A stretch of 64,000 nt of DNA from Lacisediminimonas profundi (GCF_008831265.1 NZ_VTTH01000002.1:186001-250000); one strand, 5' to 3'. Positions 25,538 through 35,777 are shown, counted from the first letter of the stretch. Numbers and translations are program-made. The notes: generated by a model not told the origin, from the sequence alone.

Positions 25538-26173
25538 TTGACTTACAGCGTAAAGGAAATCTTTTATACCCTCCAGGGCGAAGGCGCCCAGGCCGGGCGT
25601 CCCGCCGTGTTCTGCCGTTTTTCCGGATGCAACCTGTGGTCCGGGCGCGAGCAGGATCGTGCCACGGCGGTATGCCGCTTTTGCGACACCGACTTTGTCG
25701 GCACCAACGGCGAGGGCGGCGGCAAATTTGCCGCGCCGGAGGCGCTGGCCCAGGCAATTGACAGTCTCTGGCCGCAAGAGCATCCCGCGCGCAAGTATGT
25801 CGTCTTCACCGGCGGCGAGCCGCTATTGCAGCTCGACACTGCACTGATCGACGCCATGCACAGTCACGGTTTCGAGATTGCGATCGAGACCAACGGCACA
25901 CTGGAAGCCCCGGCCGGCGTCGACTGGATCTGCGTCAGTCCCAAGATGGGGGTGCCGCTGCGCCAGAGGCGAGGCAACGAGTTGAAGGTGGTCGTGCCGC
26001 AGCCGGGGCAGTCGCTGGCCGGATACGAGGAGCTCGATTTCGAGCACTACTACCTGCAGCCGATGGACGGCCCGCTGCTCGAACAGAACACCCGGCTGGC
26101 GATTGAAACCTGCAAGGCCCGGCCCAACTGGAAACTCTCGCTGCAGACGCATAAACTGCTGCAAATACCATAA
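25538..26173 (+). CDS. queE: 7-carboxy-7-deazaguanine synthase
   Basis: A radical SAM enzyme of queuosine/preQ0 synthesis that contracts 6-carboxytetrahydropterin to CDG. It has the unusual cluster motif C-x14-C-x2-C (FSGCNLWSG ... VCRFCDTD), as in Burkholderia QueE, plus the substrate motif EIFYTLQGEGAQAG and the SAM-binding FTGGEPLLQ. TTG 25538 is chosen because family members start M-TYSVKEIFYT; an earlier ATG at 25475 would add 21 unrelated residues. queD follows by 5 bp. Confidence 0.92.
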   Translation: MTYSVKEIFYTLQGEGAQAGRPAVFCRFSGCNLWSGREQDRATAVCRFCDTDFVGTNGEGGGKFAAPEALAQAIDSLWPQEHPARKYVVFTGGEPLLQLDTALIDAMHSHGFEIAIETNGTLEAPAGVDWICVSPKMGVPLRQRRGNELKVVVPQPGQSLAGYEELDFEHYYLQPMDGPLLEQNTRLAIETCKARPNWKLSLQTHKLLQIP

Positions 26174-26178
26174 TCGAC

Positions 26179-27142
<964 letters not shown>

Positions 27143-27176
27143 CCAGCGCGGGCCTGCACAGGCGGAGGGAATCGAT

Positions 27177-28166
27177 TTGCCGGTAGCTTCATCGAACCAG
27201 CCCGAAAACAGCGGCATGGGCCTGACCCGTCCCGGGATTGCGATCGTCGCGCCCGGCGGCTATGCGCCGGACGGCGAAGCCCTGGCCCGCGCCGTCGATG
27301 GGCTGCGCGAGCGCGGCCATCTGGTGCGCAACTATTACCAGCCGGATGACCGCTACCAGCGCTTCGGCGGAACCGACCAGGCGCGGCTGGCCCAATTGCA
27401 CGATGCGGCCGGTGATCCGGACATCGAGATCGTGATCGCGTTGCGCGGCGGCTACGGCACCTCGCGCCTGCTGGGAGAAATCGACTTCGACCTGCTGGCG
27501 CGCAGCGGCAAATTGTTTGTCGGGCACAGTGACATCACCGCGCTGCAGATGGGCCTGCTGGCCCGCACCGGCATGCCGAGTTTTTCCGGGCCCATGATCT
27601 GCGACGATTTCACGCGGCCGGATCGCAGCGAATACACGATGCGGCAGTTCCGGGATTGTATTGCGGGTCCGCGGCACAATATCGATTGGGAAGCCGCAGG
27701 CAACCCTGAACTGGAAGTGGAGGGCACATTGTGGGGCGGCAACCTGACAATGCTGGCGCATCTGGTCGGAACGCCCTACATGCCACGTATCGACGGCGGT
27801 ATATTGTTTCTTGAAGATATCAACGAGCATCCCTATCGCATCGAGCGGATGTTGCTGCAATTGCTGCATGGCGGGATCCTTGAGCGGCAGCAGGCGCTGG
27901 TGCTGGGCGATTTCGGCACGGTTCGCATGAGCGACTACGACAACGGCTACGGATTCGACGCGATGCTGTCGTGGTTGCGCCAGCGCCTGCCGCTGCCGGT
28001 CGTGACCGGCCTGCCTTTTGGCCATGTTCGCGACAAGGCGACGCTGGCGATTGGCGCCGATGCGGTGCTGGTGACGGGCGAGGGCAGGGCCAGGCTGGAC
28101 ATGCGCAATTACCCGGCCTTGCCGGCGCGGTTCCGGAATTCCCTGCTGGCGCGAGGTGACGGGTAA
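27177..28166 (+). CDS. ldcA: muramoyltetrapeptide (LD-)carboxypeptidase, S66 family
   Basis: A 329-residue cytoplasmic peptidase that removes the terminal D-alanine of murein tetrapeptides in recycling. The catalytic serine is in FVGHSDITALQ. The downstream acidic residue lies near ILFLEDINEHPYR and the histidine in GLPFGHVRDKATL. The Gly-rich IALRGGYGTSRLL is a family hallmark. The TTG at 27177 follows GGCGGAGGGA at good spacing and is preferred to an ATG 114 bp upstream inside tadA. Confidence 0.9.
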   Translation: MPVASSNQPENSGMGLTRPGIAIVAPGGYAPDGEALARAVDGLRERGHLVRNYYQPDDRYQRFGGTDQARLAQLHDAAGDPDIEIVIALRGGYGTSRLLGEIDFDLLARSGKLFVGHSDITALQMGLLARTGMPSFSGPMICDDFTRPDRSEYTMRQFRDCIAGPRHNIDWEAAGNPELEVEGTLWGGNLTMLAHLVGTPYMPRIDGGILFLEDINEHPYRIERMLLQLLHGGILERQQALVLGDFGTVRMSDYDNGYGFDAMLSWLRQRLPLPVVTGLPFGHVRDKATLAIGADAVLVTGEGRARLDMRNYPALPARFRNSLLARGDG

Positions 28167-28314
28167 GCCGCCGGATGCCTGGCTGATCGGCTTCAGAACC
28201 TTTGGCTTGCACTTCCGGTCCCAATGGGATTGGCCGGCGTGAACGATGACCGAGGCCCGATGCGCGAGGCTTGGCATGGGGCGCATCAACGAACGAGTTT
28301 TGTGGAGCATGCAA

Positions 28315-28533
28315 ATGAACGAGCCGCAGCCGAACCAGTCGGACCAGTCGGACTACGGGCAGCAACCAGACCTGGAACAGATGGCTGCCATGATGGCCGC
28401 CGCGCTCGACCAACTCGATTGCCCGGACTGCCCCGGCGCCACGCATGAATTTATCGAAATCGGCGCGACCATTCACCAGGAAGAGCTCGAATGGGCTTGC
28501 GTGGTCCATGTGGTGCTGCGCGCCCAGCGCTGA
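28315..28533 (+). CDS. small hypothetical protein
   Basis: A 72-residue acidic protein starting MNEPQPNQSDQSDYGQQPDL, with a CPDCPGATHEFIEIG segment (CxxC) and a hydrophobic end (ELEWACVVHVVLRAQR). No domain is recognised. GGAG lies seven bases before this ATG; another ATG two codons earlier is possible. It is not clearly in an operon with ldcA (148 bp). Confidence 0.5.
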   Translation: MNEPQPNQSDQSDYGQQPDLEQMAAMMAAALDQLDCPDCPGATHEFIEIGATIHQEELEWACVVHVVLRAQR

Positions 28534-28653
28534 AGATCGGCAGTACTGCGCGGCTCTACTGCGCGTCTGTACTGCGCGTTTGTACTGCGCGGCGGCACTG
28601 ACATCCACGGACAAGCGGCAGCAATATCTCCACATCCCCGATTCCGGGCGGCT

Positions 28654-29439
28654 TCAGCATCCTTCATGCGCCAGGTCGTCGATTTCGATCAGTGCCCCAA
28701 GTCTCAACCGCATGCGCTCCCAATGCGTCCCTCCCCAATAGACCCGCCCGCATGACGGGCACGACTTGAAGCGCCGGTGGCGCGCCCATACACCCGGCGG
28801 CACCTGCTTCTCGACGGCTTGCCGCGCCACTGCCACCAATTCGACATTGCAGACCAGGCACCGGCTGAACGGCCGGGCTTGCCGCGTCAGCGGGAAGCGT
28901 CTCGCCAATTCGCCCAACTGTTGATCCGGCTTGAGTGACCTGACATGGCAGCCGAGTTCGACATCCCTGCGTTTTAGCAGGTCGGTGTCCCGCGTCAGCA
29001 CGATCCGCTCACCTGCGCCTGACAGCAGCACGATTTCGTCGTCCTGGAAGCCACTGTCATAGAGCGTGTCGAAACCCGCCATGCGCAGCAAGCGCGCCAG
29101 GCCGCCGAGATGGGCATCCGCCACGAAGCGTAGCCGCACCTCATCCGGCCCGCCTTTACCGGGCGCGCAATCCTCGCTGCGGCTGTGAGGATAAACCTCG
29201 ACCTGTGCCCCTTCGTGCAGGCGCTCGTTCATGCCGGCGCTTTTTCCGTCTATCAGGACCAGGCCGACTTCGGTGTGCGGCACGCCGAGCGCCTCGACCA
29301 TGTGCTTGACGGTCGCATCCGGCGGGCAGGCGCAGGCGAATTCGCGTTCCCGGTTCTGGCGCGCAATGAACTGGCCCAGTTCGTCGTGAAAGCGAAAGCG
29401 GGCGCCCAGCCGGGGGGCTTTTTCGTGGCTTGTGATCAT
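28654..29439 (-). CDS. Mut7-C RNase-fold protein with ubiquitin-like N-terminus
   Basis: About 261 residues. The first 90 resemble the Mut7-C ubiquitin-like domain (FRFHDELGQFIARQNR, then VLIDGKSAGMNERLHEGAQVEVYP). The rest is the Mut7-C PIN-like RNase fold: RFVADAHLGGLARLLRMAGFDTLY, DDEIVLLSG, RIVLTRDTDLLKR. It ends with a zinc ribbon whose cysteines lie in FSRCLVCNVEL and KSCPSCGRVYWGG. Acidic active-site residues are present. Its substrate is unknown. The start is uncertain; 29439 gives the conserved domain without an unrelated leader. Confidence 0.78.
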   Translation of the reverse strand: MITSHEKAPRLGARFRFHDELGQFIARQNREREFACACPPDATVKHMVEALGVPHTEVGLVLIDGKSAGMNERLHEGAQVEVYPHSRSEDCAPGKGGPDEVRLRFVADAHLGGLARLLRMAGFDTLYDSGFQDDEIVLLSGAGERIVLTRDTDLLKRRDVELGCHVRSLKPDQQLGELARRFPLTRQARPFSRCLVCNVELVAVARQAVEKQVPPGVWARHRRFKSCPSCGRVYWGGTHWERMRLRLGALIEIDDLAHEGC

Positions 29440-29647
29440 CTCAATCAGACGCTGCAGGTGGAACAGGGTTCCGGCGGCAACTTGCCAGGGCGATATTGTC
29501 GATATGGGAATAATGAAGCAAATTGTCACAACTTAAAGACAAGAAAGGCGCTGTTGTTGTCTTTTGGAATATTGTGGCAGGGCAATCAGGATGGTCAAAT
29601 CGGCCTTTTCCATGTTCCGGCGGCCGCTGGTCGGCTTGCCACCATCG

Positions 29648-31411
29648 ATGACATCTTCCCTGACGATTCTGCTACGACGTTCCATTCCCGCCCTGCTGGG
29701 CATTTCGTTGATTGCCTGTGGCGGCTCTGGCGAACTGGCTGCCGGTTCCCAGGGCGCTCTGGCGAATGCAAGCGGGTCGGCCCCCTCGCCGGGTGCAGGC
29801 ACGCCGGTCGTCCTGCCGCCTATCCTCACGCCGGACACTGCACTTCCGGCGCTGGCCGTTCCGGCAACGATCGCCAATGGCAGCGTGGTCGAACTCAGTT
29901 GTGGCCGGACCTACCGCGGCACGCTCGACCTGCGTGGCAAGTCGAACGTCACGGTTCGCACTGCCGGCACCTGTGGCAAGGCCGTCATCAGCCCCGGGCA
30001 GCCGATCACGGGCTGGAGCCAATACCAGGGGCAGATCTGGTCGGCGCCGATTTCTTTCGATGCGGCACAGGTGCTGGTCGATGGCGCACCGGCCGAGCGG
30101 GCGCACTGGCCCAACCGGCCGCAGACCTGGGCAAAGGCGAGCGGGTCCAGCGCCACGACCCTGAGCTACGCGATGCCGAACGCCGACCTCGCTGGCGCCA
30201 CGCTGGTGTTCCGTCCGTTCGAATGGGCGATCGAGGCGCGCCGGATCACGGCTTATGCGAACGGCGTAATGAGCCTTGCAAGCCTGAACGATGCTGCGTT
30301 CGGCGGATTCGCGCCTGCCGGCCAGCCTGACTTCTATGTGGAAGGAAAGTTGTGGATGCTGGACGCGCCGGGCGAATGGGCGATCGCCAATGGACGACTG
30401 TACCTGTGGACGGCAGACGGCCAGTCTCCCGAGGGACGTGCCTGGGCCTCGCCGGACCAGCATGGCGTGGATGCCGACAATGCCAGCAATGTGATCCTGC
30501 AGGACATCAGCATCTTCGCAGCGGCAAACGGGATCAACGCAGCCGGTGCCCGCAACCTGCAAGTGAACGGCGTGGATATCAGCAATGCGTCCCGCTACGG
30601 CATCTGGAATTCCGGCGGCAGCGCGCTGCAAGTGGATGGCGCCAACATTCGCAATGTGCGCAATGACGCCATTGCGGTGCGCTGGGGTGGTGGCGGCGAG
30701 GTGGTGCGCAACTCACGCATCGAAGCAGCGGGCGTGGTCGGCATGCCGACCAACTCGCGTGCGGCGATCAACCTCACGCTCTCGGCCAATTCGACGATAC
30801 AGAACAACACCGTGATCAACTCCGGCTATATCGGCATCCGCTTCTTCCGAAACAGTTCGGTGCTGAGTAACACGGTGGACGGCGCTTGCCTGGTGCTGAC
30901 CGATTGTGGTGGCATGTATGGCATGGCCGACGACGGATCTCCGCTCGGTGGCCGGATAGACGGCAATACGATCAGCCGCGTCGGCGCCGGGCAACGGCTG
31001 GCGTGGGGGATTTATCTCGATGCGGCGAACGGCATGTCCATCCTGAACAACCGCTTCAGCGGCAATGCCAACGGCATCAACATCCAGGACAGCAGCAACC
31101 TGACGGCGAGCGGGAACAGCTTTGAAAACAGCCAGCGCGCTCATGTGCAGATGGTCGAGACCGCCGGCGCGCCAAAGGTGCGTGGCAACAGCTTGCGCGG
31201 CAATTCCTTTGTCGCCCGTAACGGCGAGGAATCGTACCGGCTGAGCAGCGACCTGGGCACCGAGTCAGTCCTGCAGTTCGGTGTCTTCGACGCCAATGGC
31301 TACCTGGGTTCATCCCCGGTTTTCGCCAATTTCAATGGCGAGGCACTGTCTTTCGCCCAGTGGCAGGCGAGGACAGGGCAGGATGGGGCGTCGACCTCAG
31401 GTGTGCCCTGA
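29648..31411 (+). CDS. right-handed parallel beta-helix lipoprotein
   Basis: A 587-residue exported protein. The start at 29648 gives a compact lipoprotein signal (MTSSLTILLRRSIPAL, lipobox LIACGGSG); earlier ATGs at 29564 and 29591 would make it implausibly long. From about residue 270 onward come repeated beta-helix coils such as NASNVILQDISIF, ARNLQVNGVDISNAS, STIQNNTVINSGYIGI, MSILNNRFSGNANGI and NLTASGNSFENSQ. Such folds occur in polysaccharide lyases, epimerases and adhesins. No catalytic signature is evident. No neighbour suggests its substrate. Confidence 0.75.
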   Translation: MTSSLTILLRRSIPALLGISLIACGGSGELAAGSQGALANASGSAPSPGAGTPVVLPPILTPDTALPALAVPATIANGSVVELSCGRTYRGTLDLRGKSNVTVRTAGTCGKAVISPGQPITGWSQYQGQIWSAPISFDAAQVLVDGAPAERAHWPNRPQTWAKASGSSATTLSYAMPNADLAGATLVFRPFEWAIEARRITAYANGVMSLASLNDAAFGGFAPAGQPDFYVEGKLWMLDAPGEWAIANGRLYLWTADGQSPEGRAWASPDQHGVDADNASNVILQDISIFAAANGINAAGARNLQVNGVDISNASRYGIWNSGGSALQVDGANIRNVRNDAIAVRWGGGGEVVRNSRIEAAGVVGMPTNSRAAINLTLSANSTIQNNTVINSGYIGIRFFRNSSVLSNTVDGACLVLTDCGGMYGMADDGSPLGGRIDGNTISRVGAGQRLAWGIYLDAANGMSILNNRFSGNANGINIQDSSNLTASGNSFENSQRAHVQMVETAGAPKVRGNSLRGNSFVARNGEESYRLSSDLGTESVLQFGVFDANGYLGSSPVFANFNGEALSFAQWQARTGQDGASTSGVP

Positions 31412-31418
31412 GCATGCT

Positions 31419-32483
31419 TTACAGCGGAGCCGGCAAACCCACCCCCAGGATTGCCGCGGCAGCGGCCAGCGCCTTGAAGGCGCTGGCTCCAACCGGCACC
31501 CCTTGCTGCACCGCTTCCCGTTTTTTCTTCAGCGCCTGTTCGCCCGGCACCCGTACCCGGTCCACGCCCGGCCGCGGCGGATTGCTGTGGCATTGCTCGA
31601 CCAGCCAGCTGGTCTGGCGCTTGTAGGCGTCGATACCGGCGAACGCGTTCGGGTCGATCACCTGCAGGTACACGCCCATCAGGATCCCGCCCGGATTGTC
31701 CATCCGGCCGTATCCAGGCAGGCCCTGCGTCAAGGCCTCGATCAGCAGTGCCATGCTGTAACCCTTGTGACCGTGGTCCAGCCCGCCGGTCGGCAGCAGC
31801 GTGCCGCCGCCGCTCATCACCACTTGCGGATCATCGGTCGGATTGCCTTGCGCGTCGATGGCCCACATGGCCGGATATTTTTCGCCGCGAGCATGCAGCT
31901 GCCGGGTACTGTTCATGGTCGTGATCGACGAGCTGATGTCGAGCAGGATCGGGTCGCCATCGGTCGGTATGCCGGCCGCCAGCGGGTTGGGGGAGAGCAG
32001 CCCTTTGGTCCCGCCGTAAGGTGCGATGCCGCGGGTCGGCGGCGCCGAGCAGGCCAGCACGGCCATCAAGCCGCGCTCGGTCAGCTTCGGCATGTACACG
32101 GCCAAGGCGCCGGTGTGGTAGCTGTTTGCCATCACGATGGTGACCACGCCCAGCTGCTGCACACGGTCGATTGCGATGTCGATCGCCTCCGACAGCAGCC
32201 AGGCGCCGGGCAACTTGCGCCCGTTCCAGGTAATGCAGGCGCCGTGGTCGGCGATCACTTCTGGTTCGCCAGCCAGCGTGACCCAGCCATTCTTGATCCC
32301 TTCCAGATACCAGGGCACCAGCGCCACGCCGTGGGTGCTGTGACCCATCATGTCCGCATCGACCAGCGAAGCGGTGACCGCGGCGGCAATATTTTCCTGC
32401 ATGCCGGCGGCGCGGAACATGGCATCGACCGCTGCGCTCAATTGCGCGGCAGGATAGCGGGAGGTGTCGTTTGCTGCTTGCAT
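31419..32483 (-). CDS. Ldh2-type malate/lactate/ureidoglycolate dehydrogenase family oxidoreductase
   Basis: A 354-residue NAD(P)-dependent 2-hydroxyacid dehydrogenase of the LDH2/MDH2 fold. Family features include DADMMGHSTHGVALVPWY near residue 45 (catalytic His), VMANSYHTGALAVYMPKL, APYGGTKGLLSPNPLAAGIP and LDHGHKGYSMALLIEALT. It follows the GlcD-like flavoprotein by 30 bp on the same strand, suggesting joint oxidation of a 2-hydroxyacid. The exact substrate is not shown. Confidence 0.87.
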   Translation of the reverse strand: MQAANDTSRYPAAQLSAAVDAMFRAAGMQENIAAAVTASLVDADMMGHSTHGVALVPWYLEGIKNGWVTLAGEPEVIADHGACITWNGRKLPGAWLLSEAIDIAIDRVQQLGVVTIVMANSYHTGALAVYMPKLTERGLMAVLACSAPPTRGIAPYGGTKGLLSPNPLAAGIPTDGDPILLDISSSITTMNSTRQLHARGEKYPAMWAIDAQGNPTDDPQVVMSGGGTLLPTGGLDHGHKGYSMALLIEALTQGLPGYGRMDNPGGILMGVYLQVIDPNAFAGIDAYKRQTSWLVEQCHSNPPRPGVDRVRVPGEQALKKKREAVQQGVPVGASAFKALAAAAAILGVGLPAPL

Positions 32484-32513
32484 TGTTGTGTTTCCTTGAA
32501 TTCGGCGGTGGGC

Positions 32514-33944
32514 TCAGGGTAGCAGGCGGCCCGGGTTCATCAGGTTGTCCGGATCGAAGGCGGCTTTCAGGCGCGCCATCAGCTTCAACTCGACTTCGCT
32601 CTTGTACCGGGACAGCTTGTCGCGCTTGAGCTGGCCGATGCCGTGCTCGGCCGAGATCGATCCGTTGGCCCTGGTTACCGCTTCATACACGATGTCGTTG
32701 AACAGACCCTGTTGCGCACGGAAGGCCGGACCGCTGCCGCCAACCGGAGCGGTCACGTTGTAGTGCAGGTTGCCGTCCCCGAGGTGGCCGAACACCACCA
32801 TGCGGATTCCCGGGCTGGCATGCTCCAGCGCTGCGTTGGTCTGGACCACGAAGTCGCCGATGGCCGAGATCGGTACCGAGACGTCGTGCTTGATACTGTC
32901 GCCTTCACGGCCCTGGGCCTCGGCCAGGTGATGGCGTATGGTCCAGAATGCCTCCGACTGTGCCAGTGAGGTGGCCACTGCGGCATCCGAGATCAGTTCT
33001 TTTTCCATCGCTTCCTCCATCAGCCGGTCGAAGCTGTCGCGCGCGTGCTCCTCGCTGATCGGATCGCTGCTTTCCAGCAGCACATGCCATGGCGACGGCG
33101 TCGCCAGCGGCCGGCGGCTGGCAGGGAAATGGCGGGCTACGCTCTCGATGCAAAAGTCGTTCATCAGCTCGAATGCAGTCAGCGAGGATGACAGGCGTTG
33201 TTGCGCCAGTTCCAGCAAGCGCAGCGCCGCATGCGGCGAATCGACAGTAGCGATTGCCGTCATGCGTGCCGCCGGCTGCGGATACATTTTCAGCGTGGCT
33301 GCGGTGATGATGCCAAGCGTGCCCTCGGCGCCGATGAAGAGATCGCGCAGATCGTAGCCGGTGTTGTCCTTGCGCAGTCCGCGCAGCCCGTTCCAGACCT
33401 GGCCATCGGCGGTCACCACCTCCAGCCCCAGGCACAACTCGCGCGCATTGCCATAGCGCAGGACCTGCACGCCGCCGGCGTTGGTGGAAAGGTTGCCGCC
33501 GATGTTGCAAGTGCCTTCCGCGCCGAGTGACAAGGGAAACAAGCGGCCAGCCTCACGGGCCGCCTGCTGCACTTCGAGCAGTGTCACGCCGGCTTCGACG
33601 GTCAGGGTATTGTTCAGCGGATCCACTGCGCGCACGCGCCGCAGGCGCTGTGTGGACAGCACCAGCGAGCGGCCATCCTCGCCGGGAATGCCGCCCCCGA
33701 CCATGCCGGTATTGCCGCCCTGGGGAACGATCGGTACCCGGTTGGCGGCGCACCAGCGCACGATGGCTGCCACGTCTTCGGTGGTGTCGGGCTGCGCGAC
33801 TGCCAGCGCGCACCCGCTCCATCGTTTGATCCAGTCAGTCAGGAACGGCGCGGTATCGGCAGGGGCTGTGAGCAGGCGGCCGGAAAAGCTGGCCGCGAGG
33901 GACTCGAGCGCGGCGGATGGCACCGCGGAGGCTGGCTGTATCAA
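32514..33944 (-). CDS. FAD-linked 2-hydroxyacid dehydrogenase (GlcD/D-lactate dehydrogenase-like)
   Basis: A 476-residue flavoprotein of the VAO/PCMH family. The FAD-binding segment is PIVPQGGNTGMVGGGIP with later NIGGNLSTNAGGVQVLRYGN. The C-terminal oxidase domain holds GHLGDGNLHYNV and ISAEHGIGQLKRDKL. Such enzymes oxidise glycolate, D-lactate or D-2-hydroxyglutarate into the quinone pool. The start is taken at the second of two adjacent TTG codons, six bases after AAAGGAG. It is first in a two-gene unit with the Ldh2-type enzyme. Confidence 0.87.
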   Translation of the reverse strand: MIQPASAVPSAALESLAASFSGRLLTAPADTAPFLTDWIKRWSGCALAVAQPDTTEDVAAIVRWCAANRVPIVPQGGNTGMVGGGIPGEDGRSLVLSTQRLRRVRAVDPLNNTLTVEAGVTLLEVQQAAREAGRLFPLSLGAEGTCNIGGNLSTNAGGVQVLRYGNARELCLGLEVVTADGQVWNGLRGLRKDNTGYDLRDLFIGAEGTLGIITAATLKMYPQPAARMTAIATVDSPHAALRLLELAQQRLSSSLTAFELMNDFCIESVARHFPASRRPLATPSPWHVLLESSDPISEEHARDSFDRLMEEAMEKELISDAAVATSLAQSEAFWTIRHHLAEAQGREGDSIKHDVSVPISAIGDFVVQTNAALEHASPGIRMVVFGHLGDGNLHYNVTAPVGGSGPAFRAQQGLFNDIVYEAVTRANGSISAEHGIGQLKRDKLSRYKSEVELKLMARLKAAFDPDNLMNPGRLLP

Positions 33945-34104
33945 CAAATTCTCCTTTGATCGATCGGCCAGGATTGCGGGGCGATTGCGCCTGCTGCATC
34001 CGGCCAAGTGTTAGCGGCCGTAATGATGCGCCAGATTTGGCATGACTTGTGGATGAGGGACCACAAGTGAAGACGAAATGATAAACGTCGGACGCACGCC
34101 ACGA

Positions 34105-34916
34105 ACGCTCCCTCCCCTTGAAAGCAGAGTATCGCCCATGACCTTGGGTGAGCGGTATTGTGGCTTTGTGGCTCTTGGGCTTGCGGTTCGTGTGGCTGGG
34201 TTTGTTGGTTGTCGTTGTGAAGCCGGGAGACACCCCGGCGGGTGTGTTCCTTTCTTTTAGAAAAAGAAAGGAACCAAAGAAAAAACGTCAAAACCCACTT
34301 GGCCAACGCCCGCTTCGATAGGCAACCAGACTCGGATGTCTGGGCTAATCCAGTGCGACGTTCGCGAGAGATGATCCCTCGGCTGGGTGCCGCTTACCTA
34401 ATCAGCCAACCCCATGAAGTGTCTTATACCGATGCCCGGCGCACCGTTGACTCTTAATGTTTTTCGAAGCCTCAAACAAGCGACGGGTCTGTTTCACGAA
34501 AGGCCGAGCACCGCAGTTGTTTCCGGAGATCCCCGCGCCCCCTGGCAACCCGCCCTCAAGAATCAATTAGCAGCTTCGAAAAACATTGAGAGTCAACGAG
34601 CGGTAGTGTGCGGTCGGCGGCATTGAAGCGGGTTGGCTGATCCCGGTCAGAGGCGAACGTGTGGCAGGACCTTCCTCGCGAACGCAGCAATGGTTCGGCC
34701 CAGACATCCGCGTCTGGTTGCCTATCGAGGCGGGCGTTGGCCAAGTGGGTTTTGACGTTTTTTCTTTGGTTCCTTTCTTTTTCTAAAAGAAAGGAACACA
34801 CCCGCCGGGGTGTCTCCCGGCTTCACAACCACAGCCATCAAACACAGATAAACCAACCGCAAGCCAGAGAGCCGCATATCCACAAAACCACAAAACCGCA
34901 CACCCACGGTTATGGG
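34105..34916. repeat. long imperfect palindromic intergenic element, copy A (about 0.8 kb)
   Basis: The left half (from about 34135) is repeated in inverted orientation in the right half (to 34916), with only about 80 bp unpaired near 34480-34560. Outer ends read CCCATGACCTTGGGTGAGCGG on the left and its near-match inverted on the right. Each arm holds ACACCC-CGGC-GGGTGT (34230-34245) next to GTTCCTTTC/GAAAGGAAC (34246-34254 with 34266-34274; mirrored at 34769-34777 with 34789-34797). Homology to copy B continues outward to about 34105. It has no protein-coding signature; open frames inside lack ribosome sites and arise on both arms. Confidence 0.85.
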
Positions 34917-34929
34917 TAACGATCACCCG

Positions 34930-35229
34930 CTACTTTTCCTTCTCCATCTCCACCACCGTGTACTGGCCCTCGATCTTCTCGGCAGTGAACCGCACCTTGT
35001 CGCCGGCCTGCACCTGGTCCAGCATCGCCGGATCCTTCACGCGGAACACCATCGTCATCGGCGGCATATCCAGGTTCTTCAATTCGCCATGACGAATGGT
35101 CAGCTTGCCCGCTTCCTTGTTGACCTTGCGCACTTCGCCTTCGGCCAGCGGCGCGGCCCAGGCGAGGGCAGGGGCTGACAATGCCAGTGCCATCAGACCC
35201 GCCCGGATTGAACGATTGATTGTCTTCAT
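34930..35229 (-). CDS. CusF-like periplasmic copper-binding protein
   Basis: A 99-residue exported protein (signal with core LMALALSAPALAWA) with the small CusF barrel: LTIRHGELKNLDMPPMTMVFRV and DKVRFTAEKIEGQYTVVEM. The copper His and the MTM methionines are present; the cation-pi tryptophan of E. coli CusF is replaced by Met (DMPP). It overlaps the cupredoxin stop by an ATGA junction and is the last gene of the copper operon, ending beside repeat element A. Confidence 0.85.
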   Translation of the reverse strand: MKTINRSIRAGLMALALSAPALAWAAPLAEGEVRKVNKEAGKLTIRHGELKNLDMPPMTMVFRVKDPAMLDQVQAGDKVRFTAEKIEGQYTVVEMEKEK

Positions 35230-35744
35230 GCTCCACCTTTCTTGCGTACGGTAATGCGGCCCACCATCCCTGCATCGAAATGGCCGGGAATCAGGCAGGC
35301 GAAATGAAAGCGCCCCGGCTTTGCGAATTGCCATGTCAGTTCGCCGCGGGCGCCCGGCTTGAGGTGCAGGCCGTCTTCTTCCTCATGCTCCATGTCGGGA
35401 TGCTTCTTCATCAGTTCGGCATGCGCCTTCAATTCGGCCATGTCGCCGATCACCATCTCGTGCATCAGCCGGCCCTTGTTGATCAGAACGAAGCGCACGG
35501 TCTGGCCTTCATCGACCACGATTTCAGATGGCGTGAAGCGCATGTCGTCGCTCATCGTAATCGTGATCGTGCGGCTGGCCCTGGCTGCCTTGCCAGGTTT
35601 GCCCCAGGCTTTCTTCTCGTGTGACTGCGAACCATGCGCACCGTTCGTGTCCTTGTGTCCCGGCCCGGCCATTGCGGCCGACGGCATCAGCGCCGCCAGT
35701 CCGACCAGGCCTGCGAATACTGCTGTAATTCCTGCCTTGTTCAT
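35226..35744 (-). CDS. periplasmic cupredoxin (plastocyanin-like copper protein)
   Basis: A 172-residue exported protein (signal ending PSAAMAGPG) with a His/Lys-rich leader and a single cupredoxin domain. The type 1 copper ligands are His in GRLMHEMVIG and Cys-His-Met in HFACLIPGHFDAGMVGRI. An acidic/His/Met insert KKHPDMEHEEEDG may add a metal site. It probably shuttles or binds copper for the adjacent oxidase. The stop overlaps the CusF start. Confidence 0.87.
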   Translation of the reverse strand: MNKAGITAVFAGLVGLAALMPSAAMAGPGHKDTNGAHGSQSHEKKAWGKPGKAARASRTITITMSDDMRFTPSEIVVDEGQTVRFVLINKGRLMHEMVIGDMAELKAHAELMKKHPDMEHEEEDGLHLKPGARGELTWQFAKPGRFHFACLIPGHFDAGMVGRITVRKKGGA

Positions 35745-35777
35745 TCTTTTCTCCTGTGTTTTCTTGAATCAGGCCGC

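Noticed and set aside
29185-30330. 381-codon frame overlapping the Mut7-C and beta-helix genes
   Set aside because: Its composition is that of an out-of-phase reading and it conflicts with two recognisable proteins.
31281-32522. 413-codon plus-strand frame opposite the Ldh2-type gene
   Set aside because: Antisense shadow without recognisable motifs.
34078-34919. Short ORFs in element A with recurrent segments such as KPGDTPAGVFLSF and RRGVSRLHN
   Set aside because: They recur in both arms on opposite strands and in element B because the DNA is repeated. They lack start signals, and similar spurious frames are common in such repeats.
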